A stretch of DNA of 11,720 nt from the NCBI GenBank assembly GCA_036503065.1, contig DASXXM010000650.1, forward strand, positions 1-11,720. The letters run 5' to 3'. The position numbers and the translations under genes are program-made. This document shows, one piece after another, positions 7,267-11,720 of the stretch; the stretch's first letter is position 1, and every line of letters starts with the position of its first letter. The DNA comes from DATEPR01 sp036503065. Lineage in GTDB: Bacteria > Actinomycetota > Actinomycetes > Mycobacteriales > Pseudonocardiaceae. The notes under the pieces were generated by a model. The model saw nothing but the letters and a program-made list of their open reading frames with translations, ran no database searches and was not told the DNA's origin.

Positions 7267-8160
7267 ATGGCGAACAGTCATTTCGGGAGCCTCGGCGACG
7301 TCTGGAAGCACCTGGTACTGGCGGAAGTACTGGAACGGGAACCTCCCCGCTGGTACGCGGAGACGCACGCTGGCTCGGCGGCCTATCTGCTGAATCGCGA
7401 TCCGCAGCGAGAGTTCGGCATCTGGCGTTTCCTGGCCGCCGCGCCGCGGTCAGCTGAGCTGGCCCGCTCCCGGTACTACGCCATTGCCGGGTCCTGCGCC
7501 AGTGCCAGCCCGGCCACCTATCCCGGGTCACCTCTGCTCGCCATGACAATTCTCGGTAACAGCAGCTCGTACCTGCTCTGCGACCTGGATCCGGGCAGCG
7601 CCGCCGATCTTCGCTCCTGGTCCCGCCAGCTCGGCTTGCGTCACTGCGAGGTGGCCGGCGCTGATGGCATGGCGGCCGTGGCGGCGTACCTGGCCCGTGG
7701 TGAGGGCGGTGGCGATGGCCTGGTGCACGTTGACCCGTTCGAGCCCGATGCCGCAGGTCCGGGCGGAGAGTCGGCGTTGGAGTGCGCCGCAGGTGTCGCG
7801 GATAGCGGCAGCGCACTGCTGTTCTGGTATGCGTGGGGCCAGGACCCCGCGCCGGACGGCGGCGCCCCGGCGCGGCTCAGGGCGCTCACGGACGCGCCGT
7901 TGTGGTGCGGTGAGGTGACCGTCGTCACCCGGGATGCCTCCGCCCGCGATGCGCGCCGGGCAGCAACGCCAGGCGTCGTTGGCGTAGTTCTCGCGCACGT
8001 GCGGCCCGCCACCGCCAGCGCCTGCGCGGCCCTCGGCCAGGCGCTGGCGGAGGCTTATGCCGGTGCCACGCTTCCCGCCGGCCAGCCGGCCAGCCTGACC
8101 TTCACCGGCGGCTGGCTGCCCGCGTCTGGCCGGATCTTCGCTCCGGGATCACAGGAATAG
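7267..8160 (+). CDS. divergent RlmJ-like SAM-dependent methyltransferase
   Basis: 297 residues, intact, lying between two IS remnants. It resembles E. coli RlmJ (23S rRNA adenine-2030 N6-methyltransferase) in several blocks: GDVWKH (10-15) for ADVLKH, YAETHAGSAAY (30-40) for the SAM-binding YLDTHAGAG, YPGSPLL (85-91) for YPGSPLI, DLDP (106-109) for ELHP, and LFWY for LWYP. The catalytic N6-adenine motif IV, DPPYE in RlmJ, reads DPFE (156-159). The N-terminal residues corresponding to Tyr4/His6 of RlmJ are absent because the protein starts later. An RNA or DNA methyltransferase fold is therefore likely, while activity on A2030 is doubtful. The ATG at 7267 is the only standard start after the in-frame stop at 7210; its ribosome site is weak. 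It may have arrived with, or been isolated by, the flanking elements. Confidence 0.65.
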   Translation: MANSHFGSLGDVWKHLVLAEVLEREPPRWYAETHAGSAAYLLNRDPQREFGIWRFLAAAPRSAELARSRYYAIAGSCASASPATYPGSPLLAMTILGNSSSYLLCDLDPGSAADLRSWSRQLGLRHCEVAGADGMAAVAAYLARGEGGGDGLVHVDPFEPDAAGPGGESALECAAGVADSGSALLFWYAWGQDPAPDGGAPARLRALTDAPLWCGEVTVVTRDASARDARRAATPGVVGVVLAHVRPATASACAALGQALAEAYAGATLPAGQPASLTFTGGWLPASGRIFAPGSQE

Positions 8161-8163
8161 TTC

Positions 8164-8384
8164 TTACTGCGGTTTGGCGTGGTGTTGGCGTCTGGTCGTG
8201 GCCAGGGGCGTCACGTCGACCGCGAGTCTGATGCGGCCGTCGGCTGCTCTGGGTAGCTGTTGCGTGGCAACAAGATTCTGCACAGCGTGTCGGCCCGTGC
8301 TGTCAGGCAGGTGTAGAAGGCGTGGCGGAACCGGGACAGGTCCCCGAGCGCGCTGGTCGCGCCGGTGTGGTGCACACTGATCAT
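8164..8384 (-). pseudogene. transposase N-terminal fragment, copy 2 of the IS4-superfamily element
   Basis: From an ATG at 8384 the first 34 residues (MISVHHTGATSALGDLSRF through TARADTL, ending at 8283) match the N-terminus of the same transposase kind whose tail lies at 6699-7201. After a scrambled or deleted stretch (8251-8282), a different frame gives RAADGRIRLAVDVTPL (8250-8203). This is the next recognisable block, about 60 residues further on in intact relatives as I remember them. The fragment ends by 8164, next to the methyltransferase gene stop. Orientation is opposite to copy 1. Confidence 0.7.
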
Positions 8385-8385
8385 C

Positions 8386-8445
8386 GAAGCCCTTGGTTGT
8401 CGATCTTCCGTCTGTCGCAAGAAGGAATGATCAACCAAAGGCTTC
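8386..8445. repeat. hairpin-forming inverted repeat in the IS leader
   Basis: GAAGCCCTTGGTTG (8386-8399) pairs with CAACCAAAGGCTTC (8432-8445) at 13 of 14 positions across a 32-nt loop, immediately upstream of the copy 2 transposase start. The arm sequence GAAGCC is also the exact point at which copy 1 suffered its internal deletion (6698). It may be a control hairpin or a second recombination-prone end. Confidence 0.6.
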
Positions 8446-8465
8446 GTCCATGATCAACCGGGGTC
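8440..8465 (-). repeat. 26-bp IS leader repeat, inverted partner at 6673-6698
   Basis: Reverse complement of 6673-6698 with 25 of 26 identities. It belongs to the 5' leader of IS copy 2, whose outermost 18 bp plus terminal repeat are now displaced to 10762-10782 by a later insertion. Confidence 0.85.
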
Positions 8466-8476
8466 GATCACTGGTT

Positions 8477-8480
8477 CTAG
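8477..8480. repeat. CTAG target-site duplication, left
   Basis: CTAG directly outside the left terminal repeat; the same four bases stand directly outside the right terminal repeat at 10762-10765. Four-base YTAR-type duplications are characteristic of IS701-family insertion. Confidence 0.7.
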
Positions 8481-8497
8481 TAGGGCAGCCGCACTTT
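8481..8497 (+). repeat. left terminal inverted repeat of the IS701-like unit
   Basis: TAGGGCAGCCGCACTTT, identical over all 17 bp to the reverse complement of 10745-10761. With the CTAG outside it the match extends to 21 bp. Confidence 0.85.
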
Positions 8498-8677
8498 ATA
8501 GTTGATCATGCTGTTGAGCTGCGCGACGAGTCGTGTCCGGTGGTGAAACCAGCGGGCACGAGCACTGTGGCGTCGGCGCCACCATATCCAGTGCAGGTGA
8601 TGGTCCTCGCGCACCAGCCGACGAGTGACCAGCATGAACAGTCGTTTGACTTGGGCGACTGTCCGGCTGCCGTCGGC

Positions 8678-8824
8678 CGACCTGGGCGCGACCGCAGCGC
8701 GCGCCGTGGTCGACTGGATCATGGCCCGGACCGCGGCACCACCGCCCAGGCCCTGCTCCCGGTCGAACTGATCGTCCGCGCCACCACGGCGACCGCCCCG
8801 ATCCGGCGCAGCAAGCACGCCTGA
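8678..8824 (+). pseudogene. possible LacI-family regulator C-terminal scrap
   Basis: One plus-strand frame reads ADLGATAARAVVDWIMARTAAPP (from 8678, in the style of the last helix of LacI-family regulators). After a shift near 8745 another frame reads AQALLPVELIVRATTATAP, closely matching the usual LacI C-terminal LLPVELVVRxST ending, and stops at 8822-8824. No N-terminal part is present. This is a weak call from pattern only. Confidence 0.35.
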
Positions 8825-8845
8825 ACGGGGCACGGCAGAGAGCTG

Positions 8846-8874
8846 GGGTACCCGGCGGGTACCGATCGGGTACC
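8846..8874. promoter_or_regulatory. three GGGTACC repeats at 11-bp spacing upstream of the lectin gene
   Basis: GGGTACC occurs at 8846-8852, 8857-8863 and 8868-8874, exactly 11 bp apart, so each palindromic GGTACC core lies on the same face of the helix. The array ends 60 bp before the lectin start codon. This is the geometry of a cooperative operator or activator site. No matching regulator was found in the window, and no clear -35/-10 pair follows. Confidence 0.45.
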
Positions 8875-8934
8875 GGGCACGGAAAAGCTGACGGTTGCCT
8901 CCACCAATCTCGGACATTGAGGAAGGAATGAGCA

Positions 8935-9438
8935 TTGAGACCGTTCATCAACACGCTGAGACGTAAGGTTCTCGGCCGCGCTCTACTCGTCGGCGGCGCA
9001 CTGGCCGCCATCTTCTGCCTCACCGGCACCGCGGCGTCTGCAACCGTCGGACCAGGCCTGACCGCCGCAAGCTTCATTCTTCAGCAGTCTGATTGGGGCT
9101 GCAGCACGTCCTCTTCGTCGTCGACTATCGAGCTGGTATTCCAGTGCGACGGAAATCTCGTTCTTTACCAACTCTCACCCCGGACTCCGTTGTGGGCGTC
9201 AGGAACCAACAACAGGGGCGTGACCGACCTCGACTGGTCGCAGTCCGGCTATATAAAACTCCTGAACAGCAGCGGTGGCATCGTATGCACCGTCGGCGCG
9301 TTGAGCCCAGCACCGGGGGGCGTTGCTCAGGTCCAGGACGACGGCAACTTCGTCTTCTACGACACGTCCGGGAATCCCACCTGGGCCACCGCCACCAACG
9401 GCCCACGACAAGGCAACCTCGACTACTGCTTCACGTAA
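8935..9438 (+). CDS. secreted bulb-type mannose-binding lectin domain protein
   Basis: 167 residues. A Sec signal peptide is clear: positive residues (TLRRKVLGR), a hydrophobic core (ALLVGGALAAIFCL), and an AXA-type site after ASA at about residue 36. The mature part is a single B-lectin (monocot mannose-binding) domain. Two canonical QxDxNxVxY sugar sites are seen: QCDGNLVLY (70-78) and QDDGNFVFY (134-142). A third, central repeat is degenerate (WSQSGYIKLL). Cysteines 56, 71, 118 and 165 could form two disulfides. The TTG at 8935 is chosen because GAGGAAGGA lies 7-8 nt upstream; the nearby ATG at 8929 is out of frame. A role in binding mannose-rich glycans is expected from the family; antagonism or adhesion is speculation. 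It is cargo of the IS701-like unit. Confidence 0.85.
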   Translation: MRPFINTLRRKVLGRALLVGGALAAIFCLTGTAASATVGPGLTAASFILQQSDWGCSTSSSSSTIELVFQCDGNLVLYQLSPRTPLWASGTNNRGVTDLDWSQSGYIKLLNSSGGIVCTVGALSPAPGGVAQVQDDGNFVFYDTSGNPTWATATNGPRQGNLDYCFT

Positions 9439-9451
9439 CCTGATCGACCAG

Positions 9452-9468
9452 TAGGATAGCAGCACCTT
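9452..9468 (+). repeat. divergent IS701-type terminal repeat (3' end of copy B)
   Basis: TAGGATAGCAGCACCTT aligns with the unit's terminal repeat TAGGGCAGCCGCACTTT at 13 of 17 positions and lies at the same distance from the transposase tail as in copy A. It marks the left end of a second IS701-type element (9452-10761). It is preceded by CCAG rather than CTAG. Confidence 0.65.
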
Positions 9469-9475
9469 GATCAGG

Positions 9476-10671
9476 TCATGCCGTAACGATCTGTCGGCGG
9501 AGTCGGGCTCGGTGGTGCAACCAGCGAGCCCGAGTCTGATGACGCCGACGCCACCAGACCCAGCACAGATGATGCTCCTCGGGCAGCGACCAACGAGTGA
9601 CCAGCACGAACAGGCGTTTGACCTCGTGTAAAGCCGAACCTGGGAATTGTCGAGTCCGAAATAGTCTTTGCCGAACTCGAACCCCTCCTCGACCGGCCAG
9701 CGCAGACAGGCCACCCGCACCAGCGTCATCATCGTGACGGGCTGTCCCCGGGCACGAAGCAGTAATGGAAGGCCAGTTCACCGGTGACCAGGTTTTTTGC
9801 GGATGAGCAGGTAATGCTGGGGCTGGTGGTCGCGATCCAGACCCAGGCGTAGCGGCGTTCGCCCTTGGACCCGGCCACCGAGCAGATCTGCCAGGCGTCG
9901 GTGCCGACGTAGCGGGCCACCACCTCGTCGGCGCGGGCGCTGGACTCGGGCGCGAGCTGGACATGGAAGGCGCATCCGACTCGCATCACATAGCCAACTC
10001 CGTTGTCTTGAAGGAACGTCCGCAACTGACCCGAGCGGCCGTACACCTCGTCGCCCGCAGCCCAGGACGGCATCGTGTCATCGGTGAGCATGTCGCGGCA
10101 GATGTCGATGGTCAGCTGGGTTTGGTGCGGAACGCTAGGGTCATCACCGATCCTGCGGGAGGCGCGGCGCGCCGGGTCGGCGAGTTGATCGGCCGGGACG
10201 TAGATCCGGGCGGCGACCAGGGCATGCCCGCCGGTTGTGGCGTACGAGCATTACACCGTGTTCACCCCGTTGGCGATCCGGCTGGCGCAGCCCATGTACT
10301 GCCGCTGGCCCCCGACGGTGTCCTGGCCGGTCTTCTCCTGTCCGGATTCGTCCAGCGCAGTGGTTGACCGGTCAGGTGTTCGGCCACGAACCCGCGCACG
10401 ATGTTCATTGCCTGGTCGTGGTCCCACACCGCGTGGTTGAGCAGTCGCTGCATCCGGTCTGGGTGAGCTCCCCGGCTGCCTCGGCCAACGTCCAGCCGTT
10501 CTTGCGGGGCAGGTCGCTGATCAGCCCCGACATGTACTTCCTGGCTTGCGCGAACGGTTGTGCCCGGGCGAAGCAGGGTTTGAGCCGCCGGTGCAGCCTG
10601 GCCAGATTCGACACCGCGTGGTCACCCTCTACGTTGGCAACCGCAGCCGCCTCACGGTCTTCTTGCCTCAC
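9476..10671 (-). pseudogene. IS701-type transposase, degenerate (copy B)
   Basis: Reading leftward from a GTG near 10671, the pieces are in family order. ARKYMSGLISDLPRKNGWTL comes first, then QRLLNHAVWD, LDESGQEKTGQDTVGGQRQYMG, DICRDMLTDDTMPSWAAGDEVYGRSGQLR, YAWVWIATTSP and ELAFHYCFVPGDSP. RVACLRWPVEEGFEFGKDYFGLD follows, carrying the R(3)E(6)K signature, and the WWRRRH tail is last. At least five lesions are visible: a lost base near 10455, a shift near 10360, a TAA at 10253-10251 where Tyr is expected, a lost base near 9740, and a deletion of perhaps 60 codons with a shift near 9630. Compensating indels lie near 10130 and 9790-9822. It cannot make an active transposase. Confidence 0.85.
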
Positions 10672-10744
10672 AACATGATGATCTTGAGGTGGCTGTTTCT
10701 ATGATCATCCGGGTCTGGCGAACGCCCTGATCAGCCATAACCCG

Positions 10745-10761
10745 AAAGTGCGGCTGCCCTA
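10745..10761 (-). repeat. right terminal inverted repeat of the IS701-like unit
   Basis: AAAGTGCGGCTGCCCTA, the exact reverse complement of the 17-bp left repeat at 8481-8497. It lies upstream of the copy B transposase, as expected for the 5' end of an IS701-type element. Confidence 0.85.
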
Positions 10762-10765
10762 CTAG
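10762..10765. repeat. CTAG target-site duplication, right
   Basis: CTAG directly outside the right terminal repeat, matching 8477-8480. Confidence 0.7.
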
Positions 10766-10782
10766 CAAGTTAAACGCCAAGC
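10766..10782 (-). repeat. displaced outer end of IS4-superfamily copy 2
   Basis: GTTAAACGCCAAGC (10769-10782) is the reverse complement of the copy 1 left end at 6640-6654, apart from one missing T. It is the original left end of copy 2, now separated from the rest of its leader (8440-8476) by the 2281-bp IS701-like unit. The next base begins group II intron-like sequence. Confidence 0.75.
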
Positions 10783-11369
10783 GTACGTCCAGCAGTCCGG
10801 GCGTTGTCGCACTTCAGAAGGGGTGGGAAGAGATGTAACCGGGCGTCAAGCTCAGGATAGCCAGCCGGTGTGAGTCCGGTCCGGGGAGACACCAGGGTCC
10901 CCGGTAGCTGACTCCCGGCGTCGATCGAGAGGTCGGCGTCGAAGTGGAGTGACAAGCGCCCCTCGGGGGCGTGCGACCGACCAGTCCGCAACATGAAGTG
11001 AAGCTTGCAGCGTCGTTATTTAAGCCCTGTCAGCGATGGCGGGGGCCAAGGAGGAGCCGAGCCTGTGCTTGAACGGCGAAGGCCATGGAAGGCGATCTTG
11101 GACCTGGAGCGGTCGCCGAAGAACCTCCCGGCGTAAGGAGCGTGGAATGGTCGGAAGGGTGTCCTGGGAACTGGAGAGAGCCTCCTGGACCCCGCGCATG
11201 CGGTGTGGGAAGCGTGGCTCGCCTATAACCGGCCCAACCGGGAAGTGGCGGGCTGTTCAGAGGCAGTCGGAGGGGGTCGTAGTAGTGCCGATCGGCGGGA
11301 CAACATAACCCGTCGGGAGCGAAGGGCCCCTGCTTCATCGGCGCGATCCGCGACCAAGGAGGGACTCGG
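10783..11369 (+). ncRNA. group II intron RNA, domains I to IV 5' part
   Basis: No convincing protein is encoded here on either strand. Stable hairpins are visible, for example CCGGGGA (10881-10887) with TCCCCGG (10898-10904), and CGCCCC (10957-10962) with GGGGCG (10966-10971). I cannot assign EBS or tertiary motifs by eye. Confidence 0.6.
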
Positions 11370-11720
11370 GTGAGTGCCGTTTCGGCTAGTTCCGCCCGCC
11401 GGGAGGACATCGGCCGCCTGGCGCGGCGTCCTCTGGACAAGGTCCGAGCCTTGCAGTGGACGCTTTACCGCTGTGCCAAGCAAGAACCCGAACGCCGATT
11501 CCATGCCCTGTATGGCCACGTTCACCGCATGGACGTCTTGTGGCGGGCCTGGATCAGTGTGAGTACGAACCGGGGCGCGCCCGGCGTGGACGGGGTGACC
11601 GTCGACGCGGTGGCGGCCTCGGGGGTGGAAGATTTTCTCCAGGACCTGGCGGAGCAGCTACGGACGCATAGCTATCGTCCGGCAGTGCTGCGGCGGGTCC
11701 AGATTCCCAAGCCGGGGCGG
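11370..11720 (+). CDS. ltrA: group II intron reverse transcriptase/maturase, N-terminal 117 residues
   Basis: This open frame runs off the right edge, so only the N-terminus is seen. It starts at a GTG with AGGAGGG 6 nt upstream. Visible blocks are the RT0 region FHALYGHVHRMDVLWRAW (44-61), RT1 with NRGAPGVDGVT (67-77), and RRVQIPKPG (108-116). The order and spacing are those of LtrA-type proteins. These combine reverse transcriptase with maturase activity, and often an endonuclease, to splice and mobilise their host intron. Domain X and any endonuclease domain lie outside the window. The gene sits in intron domain IV, as expected. Confidence 0.9.
   Translation, partial: MSAVSASSARREDIGRLARRPLDKVRALQWTLYRCAKQEPERRFHALYGHVHRMDVLWRAWISVSTNRGAPGVDGVTVDAVAASGVEDFLQDLAEQLRTHSYRPAVLRRVQIPKPGR

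Larger units (their letters stand above)
8477..8659 (-). pseudogene. IS701-type transposase C-terminal fragment (copy A)
   Basis: The minus-strand frame ending at a TAG (8479-8477) reads VKRLFMLVTRRL, then HHLHWIWWRRRHSARARWFHHRTRL. This WWRRRH-x-ARARW-x-HH tail is typical of IS701-family transposases and closely matches the tail of copy B at 9476-9630. Only about the last 60 codons remain. The catalytic domain is absent and unrelated sequence begins near 8660-8680. Confidence 0.75.
8481..10761. mobile_element. IS701-like transposable unit carrying a lectin gene
   Basis: A 2281-bp unit with perfect 17-bp terminal inverted repeats (TAGGGCAGCCGCACTTT at 8481-8497 and its complement at 10745-10761). 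It is flanked on both sides by CTAG, a target duplication of the size and sequence typical of the IS701 family. It contains an IS701-type transposase 3' fragment, a LacI-like scrap, GGGTACC repeats, an intact lectin gene and a degenerate IS701-type element. Removing the unit plus one CTAG restores the left end of the surrounding IS with the same 18-nt spacing as copy 1. This supports insertion as a single event. No intact transposase remains inside, so it is no longer autonomous. Confidence 0.75.
10783..11720 (+). mobile_element. group II intron, 5' part (3' end outside window)
   Basis: A reverse transcriptase/maturase gene begins at 11370, preceded by about 590 nt of purine-rich, non-coding, structured sequence typical of bacterial group II intron domains I-III. 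Examples include the GTAGTAGTGCCGATCGG and GGGAGCGAAGGGCCC stretches just before the gene. The 5' boundary is uncertain. GTACG at 10783, immediately after the IS end, is one base from the GTGYG consensus; a start further right is possible. The 3' domains V and VI lie beyond the window. Confidence 0.75.

Noticed and set aside
8846..8874. Small repeat array of CRISPR or plasmid-iteron type
   Set aside because: Repeats are only 7 bp with 4-bp spacers, three units, and no Cas or replication gene nearby.
9789..9796. Programmed ribosomal frameshift at the six-A run (AAAAAAC on the minus strand)
   Set aside because: A -1 slip there does not enter the frame that encodes the downstream transposase; the frame needs +1 and the gene has many other lesions.
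6640..10782. Target-site duplication around the outer IS pair
   Set aside because: Bases outside 6640 (CCGCTCA) and outside 10782 (GTACGTC) do not match, so no duplication can be claimed.
11030..11440. 136-codon open frame on the minus strand in the intron
   Set aside because: Runs antisense through the intron RNA and into the maturase start; no protein family features.
11370..11720. Retron or diversity-generating reverse transcriptase
   Set aside because: The N-terminal motifs (RT0, NRGAPGVDGVT) and the long structured non-coding leader fit a group II intron maturase.

Overview
The window is very GC-rich, with strong G/C third-position bias, GTG/TTG starts and clear purine-rich ribosome binding sites. 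This points to a filamentous actinomycete. A Pseudonocardiales-type genome (Amycolatopsis, Kibdelosporangium or Lentzea relatives) is my guess from gene style, not something the sequence proves.

Left half (1-6640), ordinary chromosomal genes. On the minus strand a copper-binding cupredoxin lipoprotein gene and a Tat-exported metallophosphoesterase gene overlap by 4 bp. Upstream of them, also on the minus strand, is the threonine catabolism pair tdh-kbl (threonine 3-dehydrogenase, then 2-amino-3-ketobutyrate CoA ligase), which converts threonine to glycine and acetyl-CoA. A LysR-type regulator is read divergently from tdh. The 111-bp gap between them holds a large nested dyad, the likely operator. 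The LysR gene runs tail-to-tail, with a 24-bp overlap, into a Tet(M)/OtrA-like ribosomal protection GTPase gene on the minus strand.

Right half (6640-11720), a layered mobile-element island. An internally deleted remnant of an IS4-superfamily element (6640-7208, plus orientation) is followed by an intact, divergent RlmJ-like methyltransferase gene (7267-8160). Next comes the N-terminal remnant of a second copy of the same kind of element in the opposite orientation (8164-8465). The left end of that second copy is split by a 2281-bp unit (8481-10761) with perfect 17-bp terminal inverted repeats and a CTAG duplication on each side. This unit looks IS701-like. It carries the 3' fragment of one IS701-type transposase, a LacI-like scrap, three 11-bp-phased GGGTACC repeats, an intact secreted bulb-type mannose-binding lectin gene, and a second, degenerate IS701-type element. 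Removing the unit and one CTAG restores the end of the host IS with exactly the spacing seen in the first copy. The outer end of the host IS (10782) abuts a group II intron whose reverse transcriptase/maturase gene runs off the right edge.

The most interesting signals are the mobile unit carrying a lectin gene, the RlmJ-like protein whose DPPY-type catalytic motif reads DPFE, and the bracketing of both intact genes by IS debris. No RNA genes other than the intron and no CRISPR array were seen.
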